Positions 40,821-49,987 of a stretch of DNA of 53,178 nucleotides are shown piece after piece. The notes beneath the pieces were generated by a model that worked only from the letters and a program-made list of their open reading frames with translations, had not been told where the DNA came from and ran no database searches. The first letter of the stretch is position 1. Each line of letters begins with the position of its first letter. The translations under genes were made by a program, and so were the position numbers. The DNA comes from Richelia sinica FACHB-800 (GTDB taxonomy: Bacteria; Cyanobacteriota; Cyanobacteriia; Cyanobacteriales; Nostocaceae). The stretch is taken from assembly GCF_014698825.1 (NCBI RefSeq), contig NZ_JACJTT010000037.1:1-53178 (forward strand). The letters are read 5' to 3'.

Positions 40821-41786
40821 ATGAGTGAGTCTACCGAAATAGGTGAAATAAGTGCAGTCAGTTCCCTAGCCTTAACTGCTCCCCTACCTCTGACTGAACA
40901 CCCCGCCGCCGTGTATCTTTCCAGCCTGTCCCCCGGTTCTCGTCCGGCAATGAGACAAGCTCTTGATGCGATCGCTCGAACCTTAACCAGTAATCAGTGC
41001 GATGCGCTTACTCTTGATTGGGCTGCGCTCAGATATAAGCACACAGCAGCATTACGTAGTATACTAATGGAGAGATACGCACCAGCTACGGCCAATAAAA
41101 TGCTGGCTGCACTAAGGAGGGTTTTGAAAGAAGCTTTGCGGCTGGAATTCATGGATGCGAGAGACTTCGCCCGCGCGGTGGATATTGCTAATGTCAAAGT
41201 TTCCAAGGAGTTACAGGGGCGTTGTTTATCAGCAGGAGAAATTAATGCCTTAATGCAAGTATGTTTTGCTGACCCTACCCCTATTGGTTACAGAGATGCG
41301 GCATTAATAGCTATTTTGCGGGGTGCAGGTTTGCGCCGGGGGGAAGTGGTGAAGTTAAATTTGAGTGACTTGCACTCTAGCAGCGTCAAAATATATGCAG
41401 CTAAGGGGGGTAAAGACCGCACAGTTTACCTACCAGATGCAGCCTTGACAGCGGTGCAAGATTGGTTGGAAGTGCGCGGTAGGGAGCCAGGCCCCTTGTT
41501 ATGCCATATCAATAAAGCTGGGGCGGTGACTTTGAGACGGCTGACACCCCAAGCGGTATTATTTATTTTAGACAAGCGTGGTCAAGAATCTGGAGTAGAG
41601 AATTTCTCAGCCCATGATTTCCGCAGAACTTTTATATCTGAGTTGTTAGATTCTGGTGTAGATATTGTCACAGTGCAACGGTTAGCGGGTCACACTTCAC
41701 CAGAGTTAACATCAAGATATGACCGTCGGGGTGAAGAAACCAAGCGTCAAGCGGTGCAGTTTATTAGTGTGCCGAGAAGAAAATAG
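40821..41786 (+). CDS. Tyrosine recombinase/integrase (XerC/D-like)
   Basis: 321 residues. The N-terminal SAM-like DNA-binding domain (about 30-125) is followed by the catalytic domain with R172 or R173 (GLRRGE), K in AAKGGKDR (195-198), H265-x-x-R268 (AHDFRRTF), H291 (LAGHTSP) and Y300 (SRYDRRG): the full set for a tyrosine recombinase. Such enzymes resolve plasmid dimers or integrate mobile elements. The size and the absence of phage genes favour a plasmid dimer-resolution or integrase role. No paired att or dif-like site can be assigned by eye. The gene stands alone. Confidence 0.93.
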   Translation: MSESTEIGEISAVSSLALTAPLPLTEHPAAVYLSSLSPGSRPAMRQALDAIARTLTSNQCDALTLDWAALRYKHTAALRSILMERYAPATANKMLAALRRVLKEALRLEFMDARDFARAVDIANVKVSKELQGRCLSAGEINALMQVCFADPTPIGYRDAALIAILRGAGLRRGEVVKLNLSDLHSSSVKIYAAKGGKDRTVYLPDAALTAVQDWLEVRGREPGPLLCHINKAGAVTLRRLTPQAVLFILDKRGQESGVENFSAHDFRRTFISELLDSGVDIVTVQRLAGHTSPELTSRYDRRGEETKRQAVQFISVPRRK

Positions 41787-41820
41787 AAGGACATCTCACT
41801 TAGCAATTAACAACTGACAA

Positions 41821-42642
41821 TTAATCTCCTTGTTCTTTTAGCCAAGCTTGTAAATCTGCTAAGGTAGAAAAATCAAATAAAACATTTCTCATGGCTTCTA
41901 ACTTTGGTAAGGGCAAAACCTGAATTTCTTCTATTAGTGATGAATTAATTTCACCAAAGCGATAATTTAGAAAACTGCTAATCCATATTATAGCCTCTTC
42001 TTTTTTGCCCTTTTGTAAAATATCCTGATAAATTACTGACTCTTGCATAATATCCTCACGTAAAAATTGACGAATAACATCTTTTTCAAATTTTAAACCT
42101 GCTAGAATCTCTGCACACCCTGCTATATTCTGTCTTTCATCCCTGTTAGGAATTTTAGCAATTTTTTCAGCAACCTGCCCTAGTAATTTAGACGGTGAAT
42201 CGGTGCGGGTCAGTGGAGCAAGTGGTAATAATGCTGAATTCTGCAAAAACATTGCTGAGTCTTGTTCCCACATCCTAATCACACGGTAGTGATGTATAGT
42301 TGTTTCATCTCTAAATTCTTCAGTAAAAGCTACTTTGTTATCAGTTTCTTGTAAAAATATCAACACCTGGGTTACAGGAGATTTATATTGGCGCTTCAAC
42401 CTCACAGAATAATCCAACATGCGAAAATTCAGTGGAGTTTTGGATTTAGGTAAGGTTTGAAATTCCAAGTGCATGATTCGGTTATCTGCTTTCAGGAAAG
42501 TTACAGAATCAGCGCGAATTGGTTCTAATGTTAGTTCGGTTTTTAGAATTTCTACTTGCTGTGGTTCTGTTGCCAACAACCACCGGATAAATTCGGCGGG
42601 ATACTGTTCAGATAAAAATTTACAAGCGTTATCGTAGCTCAA
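41821..42642 (-). CDS. Rpn/PD-(D/E)XK nuclease family protein (DUF4351 C-terminus)
   Basis: 273 residues. The N-terminus (FLSEQYPAEFIRWLL) and the nuclease core IRADSVTFLKADNRIMHLEF followed by QT show an Asp and the ExQ of the PD-(D/E)XK fold used by Rpn-type, recombination-promoting nucleases. The C-terminus (EEAIIWISSFLNYRFGEINS ... LDFSTLADLQAWL-like) matches the DUF4351 tail common in cyanobacterial members. These proteins are abundant in cyanobacteria, often in multi-copy families. It starts 35 bp from the recombinase end on the other strand. Full length, no damage visible. Confidence 0.85.
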   Translation of the reverse strand: MSYDNACKFLSEQYPAEFIRWLLATEPQQVEILKTELTLEPIRADSVTFLKADNRIMHLEFQTLPKSKTPLNFRMLDYSVRLKRQYKSPVTQVLIFLQETDNKVAFTEEFRDETTIHHYRVIRMWEQDSAMFLQNSALLPLAPLTRTDSPSKLLGQVAEKIAKIPNRDERQNIAGCAEILAGLKFEKDVIRQFLREDIMQESVIYQDILQKGKKEEAIIWISSFLNYRFGEINSSLIEEIQVLPLPKLEAMRNVLFDFSTLADLQAWLKEQGD

Positions 42643-42819
42643 TTTAGTAATTAATTTAAAGATAGTTATTTAATAGATATTATACTGGTATTAGGTAAAA
42701 TAAAGAGCGTTAATTTTATTAATTAATCATCATTGATGATGAGCATTAAGTGGGTTTAAAGCAAGCTTTGAGTCTTTGTTTAAATGAAATAAATGGTACG
42801 ATTAGCACCTAGCTAATTT

Positions 42820-43371
42820 CTACTGCCTCACCGGATAATACAACCCATCTTTAGGCTGAAATTTCCACCCCAACCCACTTGGGTCACGATTCCTAGACCA
42901 GCTAATAAATTCCTGTTCACTCTTGGTTTCCCGCTCTGTAGTTAAACTATGGGGGGTAACGCCTAATCTCTGAGCTAAATTGTCATTGGGGAAGGCGCTG
43001 ATTTCTACTGCTTGTTGATACTGATATGGATACCCTGAACGCCGGGGTCTGTTGTTACTGTATTTGCCAGAAGCAAGCGATCGCTCTATTTTCTCTAAGT
43101 GTTTAGCAACGATTTCCAACTTAGAGGCCAGCAGTTCATCTTGTTGGGAAAGGTGGGTTTCCAGCGATTCTAGTTTCTCCTCTACCTGCTGTAATTCGGT
43201 GGTTGCTCCCAGTTCCGCACTGCTATCAAATTGTGCTATCAATTCCTGTAATGCTTGCAGCAGTGCAGTTGTGTGTCCTTCGCGGTGGATTTTTGCTAAT
43301 TGGCGTACTACGGGAATTAGTACAGTAGGCACGCGAATCATTTCGCTGGGTGGGGTCTTGTTGATAGTCAT
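42820..43371 (-). CDS. Coiled-coil plasmid protein, unknown
   Basis: 183 residues. The N-terminal region (MIRVPTVLIPVVRQLAKIHR) is followed by a strong coiled coil (about 60-105, VEEKLESLETHLSQQDELLA) and a disordered C-terminal part ending in LGWKFQPKDGLYYPV. The N-terminus resembles a short DNA-binding strand-helix. Similar short proteins are often seen on cyanobacterial plasmids, but I cannot name a family. The gene runs leftward alone. Confidence 0.55.
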   Translation of the reverse strand: MTINKTPPSEMIRVPTVLIPVVRQLAKIHREGHTTALLQALQELIAQFDSSAELGATTELQQVEEKLESLETHLSQQDELLASKLEIVAKHLEKIERSLASGKYSNNRPRRSGYPYQYQQAVEISAFPNDNLAQRLGVTPHSLTTERETKSEQEFISWSRNRDPSGLGWKFQPKDGLYYPVRQ

Positions 43372-43789
43372 GATATCTATAATTGATATCGACCATTATA
43401 AACCCAAAGTTTCCCCCAAGAATTTTAAGGAGAGGTTTTAATAGTTGAGCCGAGTGCATCAATGCAATGTTTTCGAGATAAGCACAAAAAAATAGGATGG
43501 GATTTGACAAAGCTTGTTTTCTCATTATCTATCATACTGTTGCGTACAAAGAAGTACAGCAAATCATTTTATGACAATCCTTTTTATCCTTAATTTCCAT
43601 AGTTGTTAACGTCGGCTAAGGAGCCATATTCATTACTGACTACTGATGTGACCCTTTTATGTAGGGACTGAGGGGAAGGAACCTCAGCAGAAAACGGCCC
43701 CTCAGTAAAATGGGCTACTGCCTCTATGCACAACTTTTACGTCGCACATCTTGGCTCAATCCCCAATATGATTGCTATACAACAAGCTA
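43372..43789. other. Intergenic region after the RTX gene
   Basis: About 420 bp without a gene. It contains an inverted repeat, ACTGAGGGG (43667-43675) with CCCCTCAGT (43698-43706), which may end transcription of the leftward RTX gene although no T-run follows on that strand. A degenerate copy of the dispersed motif (TTCCCCCAAGAA) is near 43413. Confidence 0.5.
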
Positions 43790-46516
43790 TTAAACCAGCA
43801 CAATATCTAGTAAGACAGCGAAGTTAAGAGGCTTGTTTTCAATAGTAGCGAATTGATTACTCTGGAAGGATAACGCACCAGTAATGTTGTTGTAACTAAA
43901 CTGGCTGAGGGAGGAAGCACCAAATCCAACTCTAGAAACTTGGATTTTGTCACCATCTATCTGGTTAAAGTCTTTTATGATGTCAATACCTTCAAATAGT
44001 GAGTTGAAGACAAATGTATCTGCTCCAGTACCACCATTGAGTAAATCATTACCTACATCGCCAAAGAGTGAGTCATTCTCGCTATTGCCATACAGACTAT
44101 CACTACCTGCGCCACCATTGAGCAAATCATTACCTACATCGCCAAAGAGTGAGTCATTCTCGCTATTGCCATACAGACTATCATTACCTGCGCCACCATT
44201 GAGTAAATCATTACCTACATCGCCAAAGAGTGAGTCATCCTCACTATTGCCATACAGACTATCACTACCTGCGCCACCATTGAGTAAATCATTACCTATA
44301 TCGCCAAAGAGTGAGTCATTCTCGCTATTGCCATACAGACTATCACTACCTGCGCCACCATTGAGTAAATCATTACCTACATCGCCAAAGAGTGAGTCAT
44401 CCTCACTATTGCCATACAGACTATCACTACCTGCGCCACCATTGAGTAAATCATTACCTATATCGCCAAAGAGTGAGTCATTCTCGCTATTGCCATACAG
44501 ACTATCACTACCTGCGCCACCATTGAGTAAATCATTACCTACATCGCCAAAGAGTGAGTCATCCTCACTATTGCCATACAGACTATCACTACCTGCGCCA
44601 CCATTGAGTAAATCATTACCTACATCGCCAAAGAGTGAGTCATCCTCACTATTGCCATACAGACTATCATTACCTGCGCCACCATTGAGCAAATCATTAC
44701 CTACATCGCCAAAAATGCGATCACTACCAGCATTTCCATACAGAAAGTCATTGCCATCATTGCCGTTAAGTGTATCGTCACCATCATTGCCAAAGATTTG
44801 ATCGCTACCGCCTGCACCAAAAATTGAATCGTTTCCTCCATTACCACTCAACACATTATTGACACTGTTCCCAAAAATTGTGTCAGCATTGATAGTTCCT
44901 GTTACTTGAGTGAAGTTCTCTACAGTGAGGGGAACAAGATTTGGAACATTGTTGACTGTAAGACGATTGCCTATAAGATCAGCTACAATTGAAACATTAC
45001 CTGTTGCAGCAGATGCATCAATCGCATTTGCCTGACCAACAGATCCAACAATGCGCTCCACACCGATTAACTTATCTCTTCCAGATGTTCCTTTAGATAG
45101 TTCTCCTTGAGTCAGCAAGGTAATGGCTTGTCCTAGATTGCTGTAGTCTGCGCTGTCTGAGCCTTCACCACCTTCAAACGTATCAATACCAGTGCTGGAA
45201 ATAAAAGTGTCGTTACCACGATCTCCTACAAGCGTGTTATTGCTGGCATTTCCAACAAATGTATCATTTCCTACTGTTCCAACTGCATTCTCAATGTTGA
45301 GTAAGGTATCACGTCGAGCGAGATTGATAAAAGATGTAGTTGCTCCATTTAGTAAATCAATTCGCATAGGATCAGCAGAATTGATATAGTTGACGATATC
45401 TATACCAGCCCCTCCATCAATGGAGTTGTTACCAGTACCGACGACGATTGTATCGTTACCGTTACTACCGAAAACGGTATCGTTTCCATCACCGTCAACA
45501 ACTGTGTCATTACCATCTTCACCGATTAGACGATCATCTCCTCCTTCGCCATAAAGGGCATCATCGCCAGCACCACCAATGAGTTCATTTCCTAGATTGT
45601 TACCAATAATGACATCAGCATTTGCAGTACCCTTTACATTATTAAAGTTCACCACAGTAAATGATCCAACACCAGGAACACCATTTACAGCTAAAGATTG
45701 GGTTTGTAGATTGACAGTAATAGATGCGCCAACTGCTGTAGAGGCATCAATCGTGTTATTTGCAACACTAGAATTAGCAATAATTCTCTCTATTCCTACC
45801 AGTTGATCTGTACCAAAAACACCTTTATTCAAAACCCCTGTCGGTCTGAGAGTGATGCTTGTATTTAGTTGACTGTAATCAGCAGTATCACTGCCTAGAC
45901 CACCATTTACAGTATCATTCCCGCTGCTTCCTTGAAACAGGTCATTTCCATCATTGCCAGATAGAAGGTTATTCTGGCTGTCTCCAGTGATGGTGTCATT
46001 TAAATTTGTACCTTTGACATCATCAAAGTTCACCACAGTAAATGATCCAACACCAGGAACACCATTTACAGCTAAAGATTGGGTTTGTAGATTGACAGTA
46101 ATAGATGCGCCAACTGCTGTAGAGGCATCAATCGTGTTATTTGCAACACTAGAATTAGCAATAATTCTCTCTATTCCTACCAGTTGATCTGTACCAAAAA
46201 CACCTTTATTCAAAACCCCTGTCGGTCTGAGAGTGATGCTTGTATTTAGTTGACTGTAATCAGCAGTATCGCTGCCTAGACCACCATTTACAGTATCATT
46301 CCCGCTGCTTCCTTGAAACAGGTCATTTCCATCAGCACCTACGAGGGTATCATTGCCATTTCCTCCGTTAAGAGTGTCATTACCATTTCCTCCATCAAGG
46401 TAGTCATCACCATCACTACCATTCAAAGCGTCATTACCATCAAAGGCAAAGATACTATCGTTGCTAATAGTACCGTTCAGGATATCGTTAATGTTGCTGC
46501 CCAATAAATTAGCCAT
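43790..46516 (-). CDS. RTX-type calcium-binding repeat protein
   Basis: 908 residues. No signal peptide; it starts with MANLLGSNINDILNGTISND and is filled with GGxGxDxLxG nonapeptides that bind calcium as beta rolls. It ends with a non-repetitive domain (about 830-908) typical of substrates of type I secretion (TolC-HlyD-ABC), which carry an uncleaved C-terminal signal. A 310-bp direct duplication (45644-45953 and 46025-46334) and eight near-identical 27-residue repeats lie inside. No enzyme domain is visible, so the role is probably structural, adhesive or S-layer-like. A type I ABC transporter is not in the window. Confidence 0.9.
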   Translation of the reverse strand: MANLLGSNINDILNGTISNDSIFAFDGNDALNGSDGDDYLDGGNGNDTLNGGNGNDTLVGADGNDLFQGSSGNDTVNGGLGSDTADYSQLNTSITLRPTGVLNKGVFGTDQLVGIERIIANSSVANNTIDASTAVGASITVNLQTQSLAVNGVPGVGSFTVVNFDDVKGTNLNDTITGDSQNNLLSGNDGNDLFQGSSGNDTVNGGLGSDTADYSQLNTSITLRPTGVLNKGVFGTDQLVGIERIIANSSVANNTIDASTAVGASITVNLQTQSLAVNGVPGVGSFTVVNFNNVKGTANADVIIGNNLGNELIGGAGDDALYGEGGDDRLIGEDGNDTVVDGDGNDTVFGSNGNDTIVVGTGNNSIDGGAGIDIVNYINSADPMRIDLLNGATTSFINLARRDTLLNIENAVGTVGNDTFVGNASNNTLVGDRGNDTFISSTGIDTFEGGEGSDSADYSNLGQAITLLTQGELSKGTSGRDKLIGVERIVGSVGQANAIDASAATGNVSIVADLIGNRLTVNNVPNLVPLTVENFTQVTGTINADTIFGNSVNNVLSGNGGNDSIFGAGGSDQIFGNDGDDTLNGNDGNDFLYGNAGSDRIFGDVGNDLLNGGAGNDSLYGNSEDDSLFGDVGNDLLNGGAGSDSLYGNSEDDSLFGDVGNDLLNGGAGSDSLYGNSENDSLFGDIGNDLLNGGAGSDSLYGNSEDDSLFGDVGNDLLNGGAGSDSLYGNSENDSLFGDIGNDLLNGGAGSDSLYGNSEDDSLFGDVGNDLLNGGAGNDSLYGNSENDSLFGDVGNDLLNGGAGSDSLYGNSENDSLFGDVGNDLLNGGTGADTFVFNSLFEGIDIIKDFNQIDGDKIQVSRVGFGASSLSQFSYNNITGALSFQSNQFATIENKPLNFAVLLDIVLV
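44040..44710. repeat. 81-bp tandem repeats (about eight) in the RTX gene
   Basis: Units encode GNDLLNGGAGSDSLYGNS followed by (E)(D/N)DSLFGD(V/I). The DNA copies are almost identical, including synonymous sites. Two variant units alternate, so a two-unit (162-bp) block was itself duplicated. This is recent repeat expansion. Confidence 0.9.
45644..46334. repeat. 310-bp direct duplication in the RTX gene
   Basis: Segments 45644-45953 and 46025-46334 are offset by 381 bp and differ, as far as I can see, at a single base. They encode the LFQGSSGNDTVNGGLGSD... module twice. The near identity of third codon positions indicates recent duplication or gene conversion. Confidence 0.9.
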
Positions 46517-46933
46517 GTGAATTCTTTTAAAAAGGTCGTGAAATATTATCTTTCGCAGGATTGCGAACTATACGAGCAGAAACGCTTGATTTTATATTAA
46601 ATTGATTGGTCTGGAAATTCTTAATGTATCTTAATAAATTTATAGTAAATTTAAATACGCTATACATAAAGTTAATTTAGGAGAGCAACAGACATATCTG
46701 TGTAGCGATCGCCCAATAAAAATTTCCCCTAAGAATTATTCCATCTGCAACTTTGTGAATAGCAGCAGAGGTTTTACCTGAAAGTTGTTGGTAAATTATT
46801 GACCGACAAAGTGAAGAGAATAAATTTTCTGTTTGCTGCGCTTGATTTAATCTGCCTACAATATTTATGTTTTATGTGAATACGTTTTTACTCTGATTTA
46901 CTGTCAATCGTTTACTGGTAAATTCCCCATGAA
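46517..46933. other. Intergenic region upstream of the RTX gene
   Basis: About 420 bp, AT-rich, no credible gene. One HIP1 site and one copy of the dispersed motif (TTTCCCCTAAGAA, 46723-46735). The RTX promoter must be here, but no distinct -35/-10 pair is evident. Confidence 0.5.
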
Positions 46934-47317
46934 TCAAATAGTATCGTCCATCCAGCCGCACTGGTCACAATCCCAATGCACCCGCGAGACATAATCACGA
47001 ATGAATTCCGCGCCGCACTGGGGACATTTCCCGGTAAATAATGGATGCCAGTCAATCAACTCTAATTGTTCTTCTCGTGTCCAGCGTTGCTTCGGTTGAA
47101 TGATTTCTTCACCGTTGTAAAAGGTGCATTCCAGCACCAGTTCATCACCAATATATCTTGCGCCCTCTGGTTGCCACAGTTCTACAGGTTCGGCCTTGGG
47201 GTCTTCTCTAAAATCCATGCAACTATCACCAGTCACACCATCAGGATGAACAGCGCAGACAAGGTGGGGATTGTGTGAATAAAGGAGACAGCGACTACAT
47301 TCGGGTATTTTAGGCAT
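46934..47317 (-). CDS. Zinc-ribbon protein of cyanobacterial type, unknown
   Basis: 127 residues from the ATG at 47317, which gives MPKIPECSRCLLYSHNPHLV. An upstream in-frame ATG at 47380 would add 21 unconvincing residues. An N-terminal CxxC...C set (ECSRCLLY ... LVCAVH) and a C-terminal zinc ribbon (GKCPQCGAEF ... WDCDQCGWMD) suggest two metal sites. Similar short proteins appear widely in cyanobacteria. The function is unknown. Confidence 0.7.
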   Translation of the reverse strand: MPKIPECSRCLLYSHNPHLVCAVHPDGVTGDSCMDFREDPKAEPVELWQPEGARYIGDELVLECTFYNGEEIIQPKQRWTREEQLELIDWHPLFTGKCPQCGAEFIRDYVSRVHWDCDQCGWMDDTI

Positions 47318-47748
47318 AATATCAATTTTTATATAAGTCAACAGGTTAGCTAGGCGATCGCTTTCCGCAATCATTTGCACAGAGGTAAATTTGGTTTCCT
47401 CTAAGAATTTTCAAATATAACGTGAAGTTTTGATAAAGAGGCAACCCTGTATATTTACGGTATAACATAGCTGCATAGCAAAGAAGTAAGGAAATATTGA
47501 AACCTTCTATATTTGGTGCTTGTATGACTTTGTTGTGAATCTAACACGAAACAACAATATTCAACTCAGTTGCTGTGATTGCCTGAGCATATTGTATTCG
47601 CTGGGGTATTTACTGAAGTTTTATTACATTAATTCTTTGTTAAACAAAGAAACTAAACAAAACATAAGCTAGCCTCTCTATTTACAACTGTGTTTAAGTG
47701 AATTTAATATGTTAGTTGATATATCACTTGCTACATCAGGCAACCCAG

Positions 47749-47979
47749 ATGTTAAAAGTCAAACAACCCGTTGGGGGGCTGATTCGGGAACTGAGGCTGC
47801 TGACTGGACTGACACAAGAACAATTTGCAGCTAGTTTAGGTGTCACCTATAGCACTATTAATCGCTGGGAAAATGGACGTTCTCAACCTTCACCAATTGC
47901 TATGAAATTAATTCAGCAGAGGCTTGAGGAGATGGGGGAACAGGGTAAGGAACTGCTAGAGAAGTATTTAGGTAATTAA
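47749..47979 (+). CDS. XRE-family regulator
   Basis: 76 residues from the ATG at 47749; an in-frame TTG at 47716 is possible. The HTH is ELRLLTGLTQEQFAASLGVT followed by YSTINRWENGRSQPS, a textbook XRE/Cro DNA-binding domain. It lies 3 bp before the next, truncated, gene, so it was probably in an operon with it, as XRE controllers often are with restriction-modification genes. Confidence 0.85.
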   Translation: MLKVKQPVGGLIRELRLLTGLTQEQFAASLGVTYSTINRWENGRSQPSPIAMKLIQQRLEEMGEQGKELLEKYLGN

Positions 47980-47982
47980 AAA

Positions 47983-48297
47983 ATGCCAGAGCGTTTATTG
48001 CAATTAGATGATTTAAAAACTATTGGTAGTCCTGACAAAATTGCAGCCCTGTTTCAAAAGCTGGGTTATAACGCTGTTGCTCAACTTTTAAATATTGAAG
48101 ATTTACACCTCCCAGCCCGTAGCACTGAGGCTATTTATGATTCATACCTCATTGCTGACCAGGATAACGGCGGTTTGCAAGTATTACTATTTCAACTACA
48201 TCCTGATGATTGGACTTTTGCTAGTAGTCGCATGAGAGCGATCGCTATTCTCAAGAACGTTAGTAAACTTTCAAAAAAAGAATGCAATGAAGATTAG
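47983..48297 (+). pseudogene. N-terminal fragment, probably of a type IIG restriction-modification protein
   Basis: The first ~90 residues (MPERLLQLDDLKTIGSPDKI ... STEAIYDSYLIADQDNGGLQ ... ASSRMRAIA) look like the N-terminus of a large cyanobacterial protein that I associate with Eco57I-type restriction-methylase or related genes. After the HIP1 site (48239-48246, in GAGAGCGATCGC) the sequence turns into ILKNVSKLSKKECNED and stops. An intact version should be much longer. The XRE gene just upstream fits as a controller. The identity of the full gene is from memory and uncertain; truncation is likely. Confidence 0.5.
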
Positions 48298-49078
48298 TTA
48301 CAAGACATTTAAAGGAATCCAGGCAGCAGTGTTAGCTATTAGTTTAATAGTAATTACATTATTACCTAATTCAAGTAATGCTCAAAATAATAAAACCAGT
48401 TATGCGGACTTGCACAATTCTTTTAAACAACAGAAACCAAAATCAAAATTCAGTGCTAGACAAATTGTAAGAAATGCCTTAGAGCTATCAGCCCAAACAG
48501 GTTTTCCTATTTCTATAGATTTAAAATCTTTATCATCAACTGATGCCTGGAAAGTAACTGATTACATTAGAACATTATCGCCAAAACAACAAGATACAAT
48601 CGTTACTTGGTATCAAACTAAAGATAGTGAAGCATATATTCAAGGAAATATTTCTAAGGGCAAAATATTAGTTGTGCCAGTAAAATATTTTTTTCAGAGG
48701 ATAAATATTAACTCTAAATGTCCTTTTTCTCAAGATTTATGCTTGGACTTACAAAAATATTCAAAACTGAAAATTTCTGATGCCAAAATTTTAGATATTG
48801 CCCAGTATGCAATCTCAGTGGTTAATAGAGGACATAAAGTAGTAATTTTTATAACCAATGAATTTGGAGGAGATCGTCAAAGATTTAATAATACTTTCAC
48901 AGCTATGTCAATGTCGCCTATCGTAAGAGATCAAATTCTTTTACTTGAGGATAGTCCCATAATGAACTCTTCAGAAGAAAAAATTAAAAGAGCTTTACAA
49001 TTAAGCGGTGGGAAAGATACCAATATTTATGGCACTATTATTATTGATGCACGTAGAACAAAAATAGGTGAAAAATAA
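48287..49078 (+). CDS. Exported protein, unknown
   Basis: 263 residues. Signal peptide: a hydrophobic stretch (AAVLAISLIVITLLP) and cleavage after SNA-Q. The mature part is Lys/Ser-rich, alternating alpha and beta: VVIFITNEFGGDRQRF suggests a Rossmann-like strand, and GTIIIDARRT a late strand. Two Cys (KCPFSQDLC) may bond. The start lies within the preceding truncated frame, and its stop overlaps the next start (TAATG). I do not recognise a family; it could be a nuclease- or protease-like domain. Confidence 0.65.
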   Translation: MKISYKTFKGIQAAVLAISLIVITLLPNSSNAQNNKTSYADLHNSFKQQKPKSKFSARQIVRNALELSAQTGFPISIDLKSLSSTDAWKVTDYIRTLSPKQQDTIVTWYQTKDSEAYIQGNISKGKILVVPVKYFFQRININSKCPFSQDLCLDLQKYSKLKISDAKILDIAQYAISVVNRGHKVVIFITNEFGGDRQRFNNTFTAMSMSPIVRDQILLLEDSPIMNSSEEKIKRALQLSGGKDTNIYGTIIIDARRTKIGEK

Positions 49079-49674
49079 TGAATACTAACTTAAAAAAAAT
49101 TGCCTATATAAGCCTGAGTTCAATAATATTTTGTCAAGTCTGGATTAGCCTTTTATTTTATCCAGCAATTGCTCAACCTCGTTATCCAATTGATAAGTTG
49201 GATGAACTAGCACCACATTTAAGTGAAGAAGAAAAAAAATATATAGAAGAAAAAACAATTAATCAAGTTGCTAGTTTTCTGATGTTAATGATGCCAATTT
49301 TTGGCGGAGGAGGGAAAACAATTAATTTCACAAGAAGTTATAGATATAGAGGTACATTTGATTTTAAAGGAGAAGTGAGAAGCATTATACAAAGAACTAT
49401 AAAAGGAGAGACTGTACAACTTGTTACGCAAAGAAGCAGTACAGTTCGCTTTAGGCAAGTGGGACGCTTTGATTTGTTAGTCGAAGAATTTTACCAAGGC
49501 AGACTAGTAAATTCTAATTACTTTAAACTTGGGCTAAGTGGTGCGATTAATTCTGGTTATTTAAGAGGGTTAAAACCAGAAAATATCAATAAATACGATA
49601 CCTTAATTGATGAGGCATTGCAGAATAAGCCTGGTTTTGAACTGAAAAATGGCTATTCAACAGTGGATTACTAA
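49078..49674 (+). CDS. Exported protein, unknown
   Basis: 198 residues. N-terminal signal (KIAYISLSSIIFCQ ... SLLFYPAIA-Q). The mature protein has an acidic helix (LAPHLSEEEKKYIEEK), a hydrophobic stretch rich in Met and Gly (SFLMLMMPIFGGGG), and a beta-rich end. Its start overlaps the stop of the preceding gene, so they form an operon. No family recognised. Confidence 0.6.
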   Translation: MNTNLKKIAYISLSSIIFCQVWISLLFYPAIAQPRYPIDKLDELAPHLSEEEKKYIEEKTINQVASFLMLMMPIFGGGGKTINFTRSYRYRGTFDFKGEVRSIIQRTIKGETVQLVTQRSSTVRFRQVGRFDLLVEEFYQGRLVNSNYFKLGLSGAINSGYLRGLKPENINKYDTLIDEALQNKPGFELKNGYSTVDY

Positions 49675-49987
49675 TATAGATATAGCAATCTTAAATAATA
49701 CGTTAGAGTTCAAGCGGCCTCAAAGGATTTTTATTTACGTATTTTTTCAAGATTGGGTAGGATTGCTATACTGCTCTACTAAATTTTTAAGGGATAAGAG
49801 GATGCGATCGCCCTGCCCTATCTCGCTAAATTCTTGAGGTAAAAAAGTAATGGCATATTGGTTATTTCAATGTAAATTCATTAATTAAGGAATTAGCAGT
49901 CAATTCTTAGGGGAAATAAAGTTAAGCGGAATCAAGTAATCGCAACATCTACATTTTTAATTTATTAATTAATTTCAGGAGCATCAA
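49675..49987. other. Intergenic region before the NERD-like gene
   Basis: 313 bp with no credible gene. It has one HIP1 site (49806) and a copy of the dispersed motif TTCTTAGGGGAAA (49904-49916). AGGAG at 49978 is a strong Shine-Dalgarno for the gene that follows. Confidence 0.5.

Noticed and set aside
43947-44801. 284-codon rightward frame inside the RTX gene
   Set aside because: Antisense translation of the 81-bp repeats; the RTX frame is clearly the coding one.
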